Source of the DNA: Pectinophora gossypiella
Lineage: Eukaryota; Arthropoda; Insecta; Lepidoptera; Gelechiidae
Reading direction: 5' to 3'
Assembly: GCF_024362695.1 (NCBI RefSeq)
Contig: NC_065422.1
Location: 12,151,534 to 12,215,533 of the forward strand
Length of the DNA stretch: 64,000 nt
Positions 1 through 10,534 of this stretch are shown here, piece after piece. Each line of letters opens with the position of its first letter. Within the stretch, counting starts at the first letter, position 1. The translations under genes and the position numbers were made by a program. Below the pieces are notes generated by a model. The model made no database searches. It saw only the letters and a program-made list of their open reading frames with translations, and had not been told where the DNA came from.

Positions 1-1112
1 TAATAAAAATACGATAAAATTGTGTCGTAAAGGTAAAAGGCACGACGCGTTTTTATTATTTTCTAGTGAAATCAATAAAAGCTACCTATACATTTTAATA
101 CATAATACATAATTATAGACAACAGACATTACATTATATTACCTATATTATGATTGATTATAGGGGGGCCGTAATATTTTTTTATTTATTTATAAAACTT
201 CATTTTGTTAATATCCGTGCGCGGAGGTCCGTGTTGCTCTACAAAAAAAGACTTTCAAAAAGAAGATTCAGAAGTTTTTTTCAAAAAAGGAATTTCTTTT
301 TTTTTAACATTTTGTGCGTCTATTGGTCGAAACCATCAATATAACTCGCGCCGCGACACGACGACTCCCAGTTAAAAAAAATATAATTAATTATGTAAGA
401 ACGTTTACCTAAGCACAAATTTTCTAAAAGCCTGATTTATTATTTTATAGAACTTTATATCAATAGTCTTAATTTTGTGAAAACCTCTAAAATGAAGATC
501 AATATTATCTCTTCGTCTTATCCAAAGTTTGTTAAGTAAATATCGCATTTTACGAGCTCAGTATTTTATGGGTCGGAGACATGTTAACTCAGAAAGAGAA
601 AACGAAACTTTAACAATAATAATTTGGGGTTTCTTGGTAAGTATTTCTTATCCTTGTCATCTTGCGTATGTGACACGTATTACTTAGAAAACAAAATCTT
701 GTAAAATTTACCTTCAATATGTTTATCTTTATACTTAGGTACTTTAATAATTTATTTTCAATTTTGGAATTCGACACATTCTAACACACGCTCATACTCC
801 CTAATGCGGTAGGCAGTGCCAGTTACAGTGACAGTGACTTCGTAGATAAGATTCGCTGCGTCCATTGATCGAAGTTTGCCGTGCTGATCCCACAAAAGAC
901 AACTTAAAGGACTTGTATGAACTATTTTGAGTTCCCAGGCAACCGGGGGCGTCCACATTTGTCATTTAAAGGCCTGCTCGCGAGTCAGTCACCTTATTTT
1001 TGACGTGATTATCACACGACGCGGCGGTGAAGCGGGCAGCGACTTGTATACCGTCGATTCTTAACACCGACCGCACGGTCGAGCGCGTCGTCGCGTCGGA
1101 CAAACCGCTTCA
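1..1112. other. AT-rich stretch, no gene recognised
   Basis: I see no gene I can name. A short minus-strand open frame at 758-958 (66 codons) has a balanced amino-acid composition in AT-rich surroundings and could be a worn coding fragment of a mobile element, but I recognise no domain in it. Confidence 0.4.
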
Positions 1113-1590
1113 TTGTAGGTTTGCCGCAGATGGCATTATCTACTTGACCCACACTTGACCCACACTTGACCCACGCTTGACCCACACTTGACCCACATTT
1201 GACCCACACTCGACCCACACTCGACCCTCAGTTGACCCACAGTTGACTCACACTTGACCTACACTTGACCCACACTTGACCCACACATGACCCACGCTTG
1301 ACCCACGCTTGACCCACACTTGACCCACACTTGACCCACATTTGACCCACACTTGACCGCACAAAATGGGGAGCGCTGAGGGCTTTCAACCGGTACCAAA
1401 ATTTAAGACAACGGGTCTAAGTATGATTATATTTGAAAGAATTAATCGCCAGTGGCCGAGCGCTGAACGAGGGCAATCGCCAACGCTAGACAACTCTAGC
1501 GGCGTCGGTATCAGGGTCCTGAAAGTGTTTGTTGTTGCGAGCTGATTGTCTGCCTTAATGGCTAGGTGCTGTACGTACATTTAGGTGTCT
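1113..1590 (-). repeat. Rep-A copy interrupted by a minisatellite
   Basis: Both sides match other Rep-A copies: the GCCGCAGATGGCATTA segment at 1120-1137 and the GGGGAGCGCTGAGGGC segment at about 1367-1383, followed by the family's interior (GTCGGTATC, CTGAAGTGTTTG-like, GAGCTGATTG). About 220 bp of short tandem repeats sit where intact copies have only ACTTGGCCGGACAAAT. Rep-A is defined here by many copies in the window ending in a poly(A) run after AGTCACGTC. It has no coding capacity that I can see. Confidence 0.75.
1139..1359. repeat. 11-bp minisatellite (ACTTGACCCAC)n
   Basis: About twenty copies of an 11-bp unit, ACTTGACCCAC, with variants (ACTCGACCCAC, AGTTGACTCAC, GCTTGACCCAC). The unit resembles the ACTTGGCC segment of the surrounding Rep-A copy, so the array probably grew from that segment. 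The open frame across it is only the repeat read through. Confidence 0.9.
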
Positions 1591-2147
1591 TTACGGAAGT
1601 TTCCACGTACCCGGTCGCTGGCACCCCGCCGCTCCACTGTCCCATATTTTTGCTTAAAGCCCAATAAGCGGCTCCCGAGCCAAGTTTGCCAGCCTCTTCT
1701 AATTAATTTCTACTCCGTGCGCTAAAGTGAAAACGAACGGGGCTCAAGTTAAAGACTGAATAAAATGGCATAAACAACTCATAAAGTCGCAAAACTTGCT
1801 GATCCAGCAGGATTATGGAGAATTTGGAATTGTACAGTCACTGCCCGAGAAAGTTCATGAGTTTTCGAATTGATTCGTTGCGAACACATATTTATTACCA
1901 GTACGTAATGCCTGTTGCACAGAAAATTATGCACAAGTGTTTGATTAGAAAGTATAGATTTGTTTGCAGCAACATTGTTTTCTTTTTAAATACAGCTAAT
2001 TTGAAAAGGCTGTTGAGCTAAAACCTACTTATTGGTTTGATGTGCCAATTACATTTATGAAAAAAAAATTGTGAATTTTTGTTGATAATACAAAACCTTA
2101 TGTGATGAATGAAAAATTTGACGTTAAAATGTTGGCCTTTTTTATTT
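1591..2147. other. no gene or clear repeat seen
   Basis: AT-rich sequence without a convincing coding frame. The 68-codon frame at 1815-2021 has no recognisable features. Confidence 0.4.
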
Positions 2148-2234
2148 AGGTTTTTTTTTATGTGACTTAATGTACATGTCCCGCAGATGGCATTAACTAC
2201 TTGCCCAGATAAATGGGGAGCACTAAGGACCCGG
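2148..2234 (-). repeat. Rep-A 3'-end fragment
   Basis: A T-run, then TGTGACTTAATG, CCGCAGATGGCATTAAC and AAATGGGGAGC, in the order seen in other Rep-A copies. Only the poly(A)-proximal ~85 bp remain. Confidence 0.7.
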
Positions 2235-2259
2235 AAATGATTTACAAATTAATAATACA

Positions 2260-2489
2260 CAGGGTGTTAGTGACATCGTAACAAATACTGAGGGGGATGA
2301 TTCAGACCATGATTCTGAGTTGATATCAAGTGGAATTTCCTGTCAGAAAATTCATGTTTTGAGTGTTTTTATTTTTATTTTTTTTCTGTTCCATACTTTT
2401 GCGACGAAAAATTCCACTTGATATCTACTCAGAATCATGGCTTGAATCAACATTCAAAGTTTTCGTTACGATATCACTCATACCCTGTA
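2260..2489. mobile_element. MITE-E, single copy
   Basis: Starts CAGGGTGTTAGTGACATCG and ends GATATCACTCATACCCTG. The two halves are inverted repeats of roughly 100 bp around a T-rich centre. The family ends next to TA in several copies, which suggests a TA target duplication and a Tc1/mariner-type origin (inference). Non-coding. Confidence 0.85.
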
Positions 2490-2515
2490 AGTATGTATAA
2501 TAATATTTCAGAAAA

Positions 2516-2800
2516 TATTGCTATATAAATATTGCTTCTATGCTGTTCTGGGAGCATATAAAAAACATAGAACACGTTCAGCTGCTTCTCTTCCCGGGCA
2601 TGTCGTAAAAACCGACAGAGGGATTGTGTCCTCTAACATGATGGACTAATGTTATGGGCGATAGGCTGATCCCTTATCACCATAAGGTTCATCATATCCA
2701 TCTTTGGACTTCGTATCAACAGTGGCTGCAAGTTGTCTTTGATTACTTGTGGCTCTGCCCACCCCATTAGGGATTACGGGCGTGAGTTTATGTATGTATG
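2516..2800 (+). mobile_element. Retro-G retroposon with 12-bp target duplication
   Basis: Contains GCTTCTATGCTGTTCTGGG, the ACCGACAGAGGGATTG segment and a (GTAT)n tail. It is flanked by TATTTCAGAAAA on both sides (2504-2515 and 2801-2812), the expected footprint of target-primed retroposition. A nearly identical copy lies at 4692-4973. This is probably a SINE or a truncated LINE end; no protein is encoded. Confidence 0.8.
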
Positions 2801-3026
2801 TATTTCAGAAAAATAGTTTCATTTACCTTTTATTGTCGAAATCATTATACAGGACTTTACAGGCTGAATTACCTGTCCATCGTCAATTATAGACTGTTCA
2901 TTATGATGGCAATAACCCCAGTAATAATTTTGGTTTAAAAACCCTCAGTGGAGCACCGTAATGGAGTATATTTATACCCCTTCCGGTTGATTTAAGGGAT
3001 TTTATTTCTTCCTCAACATGGTTAGC

Positions 3027-3133
3027 ATGGTTTGGACGTGTAATGAGGAGGGATGAAAACCATATTACGAGGTATGTGATGAGTATAAATGTGGATGGAT
3101 ATAGAGGTAGGGGTGACCCAAAAAAGTGCTGAT
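3027..3133 (+). pseudogene. LINE ORF2 C-terminal relic
   Basis: A frame starting at about 3028 reads WFGRVMRRDENHITRYV and continues to a GYRGRG segment before a stop. This matches the shape of the C-terminal tail common in insect LINE ORF2 proteins. It is only ~35 codons long and truncated on both sides. Confidence 0.6.
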
Positions 3134-3282
3134 AAATTGCGTGTGTTAAATAAAAAGCAGATTAAATTTTATGTACTGTTTTGTATGAAATTGCACCGTT
3201 CGATAAAGCGAAAAAGAAAAAAAGTGTCATTCTAAAACAAAGACAAAAACAAAATATATAGACAAAAAAGCCATAAACAATC

Positions 3283-3485
3283 TTCTTCTATCGTGTGTTC
3301 ACAGTTACAATTGAGCCGCCAAAGGCCCCTGATATGACTCATGTAACGACTACGTACATACGTCAGTATGTAGTAACCGGGACCAATGGCTTAACGTGCC
3401 TTCCGAAACACGTTTGCACGTTTCCGGAGCATTGGGCTAACGATCCGGAGGTTCTGGGTTCGAATCAAGGTAGGACAATAAGATA
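3283..3485 (-). repeat. SINE-T fragments, rearranged
   Basis: The left part (to about 3425) is the reverse complement of a SINE-T tail: TTCTTCTATCGTGTG, then GAGCCGCCAAAGGCCCCTGA. The right part (from about 3430) reads like the tRNA-like head in the forward direction, with GGTTCGAATC. The two pieces therefore face each other, so the copy is scrambled. Confidence 0.6.
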
Positions 3486-3698
3486 AGTACAGGAGGATGA
3501 TAATATTTCATCTCATTTTCTTATGTCTTAGACCAAGCAGCAAGGTCTTATAGTGGAACGACACTATGACTTCACGAACCACCGAATCGGTAACATTAAT
3601 TTCCTAATAATAGTGTTCCGGAAAAATATTAGCTGCCAGTTTCAACAGCTGTTTTTGAATAATTTGCGGCCATTGTTTGTATTTCAGTTTGTAAACAG

Positions 3699-4055
3699 CC
3701 TCCGTGGTCTAGTGGTTAGAGCGTTAGGCGTTAGGCGTTACGCGTTACGATCTGGAGGTCCGGGTTCGATTCCCGATGGAGACATTGTGGAAATCACTTT
3801 GTGAGACTGTCCTTTGTTTGGTAAGGACTTTTCAGGCTTGAATCACCTGATTGTCCGAAAAAAGTAAGATGATTCCGTGATTCAGAGGGCACGTTAAGCC
3901 GTTGCCGTTGGTCCCTGCTATTAGCCGTAAAAACACCTCCACCAACCCGCATTGGAGCAGCGTGGTGTAGTATGCTCCAAACCCGGTTGATTGATGGGAG
4001 GCCTGAGCCCAGCAGTGGGACGTATATAGGCTGTTTACGGTATGTTATGTATATG
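3699..4055 (+). mobile_element. SINE-T, long copy with GGGACGTATATAGGCTG tail
   Basis: The head is tRNA-like: box A TGGTCTAGTGG and box B GGTTCGATTCC. The family body follows (AATCACTTTGTGA, CACCTGATTGTCCG, GGCACGTTAAGCCG). The tail ends CCCAGCAGTGGGACG, typical of lepidopteran SINE/LINE ends. The anticodon-arm region holds a short tandem expansion of GCGTTAG or GCGTTAC at 3720-3748. Confidence 0.85.
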
Positions 4056-4149
4056 GGTTATGTATAGATATGTTATGTATAGATTCAAGATAAATTATGA
4101 CATTCTGATTACTAAATACTGACTCAAATTGTAACACTGTTTTTTTTCG

Positions 4150-4200
4150 ATGAATTGCTTGATGTGGCCTTTTTGGGGCCCCAGTTGTCAACTGCATACA
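4150..4200. repeat. MITE-O end fragment
   Basis: GATGAATTGCTTGATGTGGCC matches one end of the MITE-O copy at 43041-43197. Only this end is visible. Confidence 0.45.
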
Positions 4201-4464
4201 TGCATTGATGGCGCCAACATTATCCTAATGAGAAATGGGTCGTGTACTAGGTCAAGATAAATTATGAAATTCTGATTACTAAATCAAGACAGATCTTAAA
4301 CCTTTCCTTTCCCTTTTCCTTTGATCTTAATTCTTTTTATTCTATTTTACTTATTTGTGAATTTTAATCAAGAAAAACGTAACAATAAGTCTGACATTTT
4401 ATTACGTTTTCTATGACGTCACAGTGTGCTTTTTCATACAAATTCCATAGTATTTTTGAGCAAT

Positions 4465-4556
4465 AAGGCCGCCCAAATTGTACTGTATTCATGTGTTATG
4501 TCTGATTGTTGAAATTTAGCTCTGTGCAATAAAGTATATTTGATTTGATTTGATTA
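4465..4556 (+). repeat. LINE 3' end with (ATTTG)n tail
   Basis: GAGCAATAAGGCCGCC, then GTGCAATAAAGTATATTTG and repeats of ATTTG. This is a common type of LINE 3' terminus in Lepidoptera; no coding remains. Confidence 0.6.
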
Positions 4557-4618
4557 ATTTTTCGTTTTGACGTTTATTAAAAAGTAACTGATTTGACTAG
4601 TTGGAAACAATCGTATTA

Positions 4619-5065
4619 GATAGATAGATAAAATACTTTATTGAGCACAATGGACACAAAATACAGAGATAAGGACAACATATACAGAAAAAAAGCTTCT
4701 ATGCTGTTCTGGGAGCAAATGAAAAACATAGAACACGTTCAGCTGCTTGTCTTCCCGGGCATGTCGTAAAAACCGACAGAGGGATTGTGTCCTCTAACAT
4801 GATGGACTAATGTTATGGGCGATAGGCTGATCCCTTATCACCATAAGGTTCATCATATCCAGCTTAGGACTTCGTATCAACAGTGGCTGCAAGTTGTCTT
4901 TGATTACTTGTGGCTCTGCCTACCCCATTAGGGATTACGGGCGTGAGTTTATGTATGTATGTATGTATGTATGTATACAGAAAAGCACAACAGGCGGCCT
5001 TATTGCTCATGCAGCAATTTCTTCCAGGCAACCTTTGGGTACAGGACATAACATACATAACTACA
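4619..5065 (-). repeat. LINE 3'-end remnant interrupted by Retro-G
   Basis: The outer parts (AATACTTTATTGAGCACAA at left, GGCGGCCTTATTGCTCATGC at right) are the reverse complement of a LINE 3' region like that at 4465. The Retro-G copy at 4692-4973 splits it. Confidence 0.6.
4692..4973 (+). mobile_element. Retro-G retroposon with 11-bp target duplication
   Basis: Close match to the copy at 2516-2800 over its length, ending in about eight GTAT units. TATACAGAAAA occurs at 4681-4691 and 4974-4984, a perfect target duplication. It is inserted into an older LINE remnant, which gives the order of events. Confidence 0.85.
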
Positions 5066-5199
5066 TAACTTTAACAGTATAATACGTCCCACTGGTGGAC
5101 ACAAGCATCACGTCAATGTACCAAACGGGGTACCTATGGAGCATACTTACTCCAATACGCTTGTTATAAATAACTAAGTAAGATTTTAATTAACAATGG

Positions 5200-5512
5200 T
5201 GCTAATTCCTGTAAATACCATCTAATTTTATTTTAAGTTATATCTGTCATTTTCTTATCCGCCGAAAAGGAAAGGGACGGGTAATTGACAAGCATAAAAT
5301 TTATGGAACACACGTCAATTTTAAGCACAAATCTAAACCAACCGTCTAAAAATTTTACGTCAGTCAATAACCCGACACATTAATTTACTCATTCTTCCTA
5401 AAATTAAGAGCTGTGAATCATCCGTCCCTTTCCTTTTCGACGGATATGAAAATGACGGATATAACTTAAAATAAAATTAGGCGGTGTCTGCAGGAATCGG
5501 GGCCAATATTAA
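5200..5512. mobile_element. MITE-K copy
   Basis: Long inverted ends. The left has ATTCCTG, TTTTATTTTAAGTTATATC and CCGAAAAGGAAAGGGACGG; the right has CCGTCCCTTTCCTTTTCG, ATAACTTAAAATAAAATTA and CTGCAGGAATCGGGGCC. There is no coding frame in between. Further copies lie at 29526, 43800 and 56035. Confidence 0.75.
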
Positions 5513-5539
5513 CATCCTCCATGCTATGCTCAATTACAC

Positions 5540-5617
5540 TTTTTTTTTGACGTGACTTATTGTAGATTTACTGCAGATGGCATTAACTACTTGGCCGGGC
5601 AAATGGGAAGCGCTGTT
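5540..5617 (-). repeat. Rep-A 3'-end fragment
   Basis: T-run, GACGTGACTTATTGTAG, ACTGCAGATGGCATTAAC, then breaks off after GGGAAGCGCTG. Confidence 0.75.
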
Positions 5618-6034
5618 ATGTTACACACAATCTAATATCGGTGCTTCACTGATCATATATCGAAGCAGTCTTATCCTGGCTTCCATTATGCAAATGCGCC
5701 TAGTACCCCTAACATCCTAGACTATGTAGCTGTAATACCAGAAACAGGCTTTTACGCTGATACTCCCGTCCCGATTTGTGTAGGAAGTCCCGGTTTTAAA
5801 GGGTCTTAAGTCTCTACCAGCACAGCACTATGCGGGACGCTTAATGTCCCAATTTTCCCGATAAAGCATTACCCACTACCCTATTTTTTATATCTTAACC
5901 CTGTCTTTTTGAATTCCATAGTCTTACTCAAGCACTCTGCTTACCCTGGTGGGAAATAGGAGTGAGTTTTATGTATGCACTCGTCTCTTGCTCCGGCCGG
6001 CAAATCCACAACATCGTAATCATACATCTACAGC
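5618..6034. other. no gene seen
   Basis: No convincing frame. Near 5937-5975 there is a scrap resembling the GTGAGTTTATGTATG tail of Retro-G. Confidence 0.35.
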
Positions 6035-6165
6035 CTAATACATCCCACTGCTGGGCACAGGCCTCCCCTCAATCAACCGGAGGGGGTATGGAGGGTACTC
6101 CACCACGCTGCACCACGGCAGGAAAGTCAGAACCAACGGCTTAACGTGGCTTCTAAAGAACGTAC
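6035..6165 (-). repeat. SINE-T tail fragment, reversed
   Basis: CCCACTGCTGGGCACAGGCC followed by CAATCAACCGG and GGCTTAACGTGG: the reverse complement of the tail seen at 3960-4040. Confidence 0.6.
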
Positions 6166-6652
6166 TCTTGAGAGTATTTCGTTTGGTTTTTGAGTGAAAA
6201 TGTAATCGACAATCGTTTGAAAACTCTTAGCGCCCCCAATTTGTGCTCCGTAATGCAATTCCAAATTCAAAGTCCAAAAATAGTGACTACCATATTCAGA
6301 AGCAAATCTCAATTTTCTGTTCTGAGCAATAAATAGATACCGAGTCTCGACGTAGTCCCCTGTCCCGCTTCGTGACCCATCGTAGCTACAACACTAGGTC
6401 AGTAATACCCCTTACCGGTCCTTTACCAGACCACAGGTGGCTCTGCCAGTGAATAAGCTACGGTGTCCAGGCAGAATATTCGGAAAACCCGGTACCTAAA
6501 TTACACGGTGTACGAATTTCGTTTATGAAAAGATGAGTATTGGTGGATTTGTATGACACGGGAGAAATACCGGGCTGTATTTGTTCACATTAACTATTAT
6601 CCAAACATTTCTTTATTTAGTTTACAAGATTTATTCATTTATTTCACTTTTT

Positions 6653-6952
6653 GGGGAAGCCGTGGTAGCCTAGTTGGTAAAACGCTTGCCTCTCACTTTG
6701 AGGTGGCAGGTTCGAAGCCAGCACGGGTTTAAACCTATGATTGTAGAATTTGTTTTCGATTCATGTTTGGATCATAAATGGGGATGAAAAACATCGTGAG
6801 GAAACCCACATTCCCGAGAAATGCTATTTCGGAGGTGACCTAACATGTATTGGGCTGGTTTTCCCTTCGCGGGTTGGAAGGTCAGACAGGCAGTTGCTTC
6901 TGTAAAAAGCCGGACCTGTCAAATCTTCAGGTTAGGTAAGCGGAGTTGATGA
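6653..6952 (+). mobile_element. SINE-C, near-complete
   Basis: tRNA-like head GCCGTGGTAGCCTAGTTGG (box A) with box B AGGTTCGAAGCC. The body carries CATGTTTGGATCATAAATG, GAGGAAACCCACA, GTATTGGGCTGG and GTCAAATCTTCAGGTTAGG, then a GATGATGA tail. Fragments occur at 9428, 22065, 57305 and 60380. Confidence 0.8.
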
Positions 6953-8280
6953 TGAAACATTTATTCATTTATTTAATTAACATGAATAAAAATGTACAGA
7001 AAATTAACAAAGTGCTCTTAACAAAGGGCAATTCCTATTCATTGCTGGACACAGACATTAATAATGGACCTTATAGAACCCTTCTCAGCGAATGCCATTT
7101 CGGCTGGCCAAAATGTAGTTTACACAATTAGATGTAGTGTTAATTTAAATTTATAGCGGTTTTAACGAAAATTTTAAACGGTAACTTTGGAATTTACCTC
7201 AAAATTTAACTTCAAAGTAGGTTGTGTAACTATTTGAACATAATTGCGCAATTTCGGTACGTTTATTCTTATTTAGATAATAATATATTTCATTTTTTTT
7301 TAACAACGACTAATGGGTACAAGTACAAAGAAATCAATTAAATGAATAAAAGAAAATAAATTAAAAATGAAAGAATATAATTTTAGTGAGTTCAGAATAT
7401 CCTTAGTTTGTTACTAATAAAATATAGGTTATTAGCGCCAGAGATCCATGTTGTTCTACGGTAATTAGGTTTCTAAAGTTGTTTTTCCCTTTATAGCTTT
7501 ATAGGTACTTTATAGGCTTTAAGGAATATAGGTACTTATGGTACAAAGTCTAAATTTCATTACACTTTGTATTTTGTGCTTTAAAACTTTGTTTGTGTGC
7601 ACAACGCTCCGAATCCTTCGATTGATGAATAGAGCTTTATGTAAAGGTATATCTATACGCGTATTTATGTATATTCCCATAAATAGTGGAACATGAATCT
7701 CTTCAAAAAAATGTACGTACAAAGAACGAAGGTTATACGTAGTACTAAGGAAAAAATTACAGTGTTGCCAATTTTTACACTTACACCGGTACACCCCTAA
7801 TCTGTACAAACAAAAACATTTATCTGTCTCGAAGATTAACAACGAGACAACATAGCTTATGACTTGTAGCTTATTTTTATGTTTACCAAACAAATCCAAT
7901 TTGTCTTAATGTCTTAATAAACGACTGAACACAACGCGAGGGCGGAACTTTTGTCATTTATTCCTTTCTGCGAACTTGGTAATTACGTTTTTTCCACTCG
8001 CCTGTTTTGAGTTTATCATCTGTCAAAAGTGTCAGTTTGTTTTACTTTTTCCAGGTTTGGAATTTCGGTTTTTGGGTCGGCTGTCGGGAATATTTGCATT
8101 TTAATTTGGCTTTGGCTTAACGAGTTTAATGTTGACCTTTCAAAATGCAACCGTCTGATTTGTCGGCGTTGGGTAATCCATTTTTTTACTAGATTTTAGA
8201 GAACCATTGTTTTCATATTGTTTGCTTTGAGCAATAGCATCAACCTGTATTCCTGAAGGTCATGGTCGAGGTGTATAGTA
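6953..8280. other. AT-rich, no gene recognised
   Basis: The longest frame (minus, 7519-7899, 126 codons) shows no domain or motif and sits in AT-rich sequence; I take it as chance. No repeat family from this window is evident. Confidence 0.4.
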
Positions 8281-8514
8281 TACTGGGTGTAAATGACACC
8301 GTAACAAATACTGACGGGGATGGTTCAGACCATGATTCTGAGTTGATATGAAGTGGAATTTCCTGTCAGAAAATTCATAAAAATGTTAGTGTATTTTTTA
8401 ATTATTTTCGGTTCCATACTTTTGCGACGGAAAATTCTACTCATTATCAACACAAAATCATAGATGGAATCATCCCTCAAAGTTTTCGTTAGGATTTCAC
8501 TAACACCCTGTATA
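8281..8514. mobile_element. MITE-E, single diverged copy
   Basis: Begins CTGGGTGTAAATGACACCG after TATA and ends ACTAACACCCTG before TATA. The inverted halves (ATTCTGAGTTGATAT against TATCAACACAAAATCAT) are more worn than in other copies. Confidence 0.8.
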
Positions 8515-8529
8515 CAGACACTTCTTACC

Positions 8530-8600
8530 AGCTTTGTATTAGTCCCATGTAATAGGGGACGAGTCTATTGTCGTTGAACAAATCCTGGTTATCAAATATC
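8530..8600. repeat. short fragment of another SINE-like repeat
   Basis: GTCCCATGTAATAGGGG with GAGTCTATTG recurs as GTCCCATGCAATAAGG with GAGCCTAT near 58826. The associated CACCCACTC... segment is also seen near 41390. This appears to be a minor dispersed repeat. Confidence 0.4.
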
Positions 8601-8802
8601 TATCATCCCAAGGAGTATCTATAACTACACTATATTCAAAATAAAATACTTTATATAAGTACTTTTTGTATAACAAAAGTTTGGATTTTCCGCATCGTTT
8701 TGGCGCAGAGCCGTTAGCTAACGCGAATTCAATGGCAGGTACAGCGCATATCAAATTCTACTTCGATTGTCCATAGCTCTGGTATTTTTCCCGCCATGTT
8801 GA

Positions 8803-9245
8803 ATAGAATATAATGGAAATTGTTTATTATAAAAGGACGCCACACACAAAAACAAGACAATAACATCACTTTAAATGTTCACAAAACAATTACAAAAAAG
8901 CAAAAATAATGTTCTGTAAGGTCTAAAACCTATATTTTCTACATTACTTAATGTGCTTACGAAGCTACTACAGTGTAATATTTATTTACTGAAATAAATG
9001 TGTATTCTTTCGTCAGTACTCGAGTCATTTACTTGTTTCCCCGTGCCCTCCTCACAGGTCGTCGAAATGATCATAAGGTGGTGGTGGACGTCCTAATATA
9101 AAAGGGCCTCACTCAGCACAAGTCGCGGCGTGAACCACAATGCTGGTATTATCAAGTATTAAGTGGACCTGCTCGGTGAGGCATGAACATGGTGTTCCAT
9201 AAATTTGCGTTAATACTGTACACTGAATACCAAATTACTTAAATA
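8803..9245 (-). repeat. Rep-L copy 1
   Basis: Shares GAATAGAATATAA near its left end and TCATAAGGTGGTGGTGGACG, AAAGGGCC, CAGCACA and GGCGTGAACCAC with 12302-12590. Probably a LINE 3' untranslated region; no coding. Confidence 0.65.
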
Positions 9246-9387
9246 TAATTATAGGTGTGTTCCCTGAAGAAATATAGGAGTGACCCCTGACGATTATGAA
9301 ATAATAAAATGTAATAGTACTTTTTTTATTTAGAAATATGATTTGACAGGGAAGTGTGTTATATTAGGTATATATTAAGCACATACT

Positions 9388-9592
9388 GGCCCCGATTCCT
9401 GCAGACACCTTCTCTTTTCAATTATTTTTCAAAATTGTGTTCGAATTCATGTTTGGATCATAAAAATGATTGCTACGTGCTCAGTAGTGAAGAAAAATAT
9501 CGTCAGGAAACCCATCGTCGTTTTCTTACGGTTTGGAAGGTGAGACAGGCCAAAAAAATCCTGGGCCTATCAAATCTTCAGCTTGATGCCGT
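9388..9592 (+). repeat. MITE-K end scrap joined to SINE-C fragment
   Basis: GGCCCCGATTCCTGCAGACA at 9389-9408 is the terminal sequence of MITE-K. From about 9428, CATGTTTGGATCATAAA through TATCAAATCTTCAG is SINE-C body. Both are truncated. Confidence 0.6.
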
Positions 9593-9694
9593 CTGCAATA
9601 GTCAATATCTAAGGCCTCGTTTAGGGACAAACAAATGCATACAAAAACGTTTCTCCGTGAACGCTCAGTACATAGTTATACGTTTGTTTTTTCG

Positions 9695-10015
9695 TCACTC
9701 CGCGACGCGCGCCGCACTATGGATCGAAAAATGACTTTCATAGACATAAGGAATTCAAATTTAAAGTGGCGGTTTTTTTGCTGAATATAGCTTCTACTAC
9801 CTATTACTATAATATATAGGAAAATGATACCCGAGTTGACTCTGTGCAAAAGCGGATGAATTATATATTTTTTACGAAAAAATTGTATGGAGCTACTATT
9901 AATACTAGTAATAGGTAATAAAAGCTATATCCAGCAAAAAAACCGCCACTTAAAATTTTAAATCCCTATGTCTATGAAAGCCATTTTTCGATCCATAGTG
10001 AGCCGCGCCGCTTTA
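9695..10015. mobile_element. MITE-N with ~120-bp inverted arms
   Basis: Left arm: CACTATGGATCGAAAAATGA, CATAGACATAAGGA, GTGGCGGTTTTTTTGCTG, TATAGCTTCTACTACCTAT. The right arm carries the reverse complements in reverse order, ending TTTTTCGATCCATAGTGAG. About 80 bp lie between the arms. There is no coding frame, so it is a foldback-type MITE; I see only this copy. Confidence 0.8.
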
Positions 10016-10332
10016 CGCTTTTCAAAAAATCTCCGTGACTTTTGCTCCGAACATAAAAATAGGTTGACATAAAGGGGTCCTTTATAAATTCTCTTTTACC
10101 ATATTAAAATGACAGGTCAATAGGAAAGTGTTGCCATTAAAAAGACATTAAGGCTGTTAATGTTTATAGGTCATTAACTTAACCCGTGTGTATTGTGTCG
10201 GATTTCAGTTTACGACACTTCACTTGGGCGACTTTGGTGTAAAAAATATTTTATATTCGTTATTTTCTTGAAAGTTACATTAATGTATTTTTCCTGTCTC
10301 GAGTAGGTTGTGAGATCAATAAACAACCTTAT

Positions 10333-10405
10333 CAATTCTGGTGTTACTATAGAGCCGTCAAAGGCTCCTGACATGGCTCATGTCGTCGCTGATGTCGCGA
10401 TTTGA
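10333..10405 (-). repeat. SINE-T tail fragment
   Basis: GGTGTTACTATAGAGCCG, then CAAAGGCTCCTGACATGG, the reverse complement of the family's tail. Confidence 0.55.
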
Positions 10406-10534
10406 CGTATCTGGATTGGATTTTTTGGCGAAACTGATTTTGCAATTGTCACATACATAAACTGTATACTGTATCTATCATCCATTTGTGTAAATTTATT
10501 TTGTATGTTGTGTGCGTGTGTGTATATATTTGAT

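Noticed and set aside
1139..1359. Regular short repeats resembling a CRISPR array
   Set aside because: The 11-bp units are head-to-tail with no unique spacers, and the setting is a eukaryotic retroposon.
3699..3775. tRNA gene
   Set aside because: Box A and box B are present but the cloverleaf spacing is distorted and the sequence continues into a repeated SINE body. The same applies to the other tRNA-like heads at 6653, 17925, 32281 and 45382.
7519..7899. 126-codon minus-strand frame as a gene
   Set aside because: No motif, signal or neighbour supports it, and surrounding AT-rich DNA yields similar frames by chance.
9354..9734. 126-codon plus-strand frame as a gene
   Set aside because: It crosses a MITE-K end, a SINE-C fragment and the start of MITE-N, so it is a mosaic of non-coding repeats.
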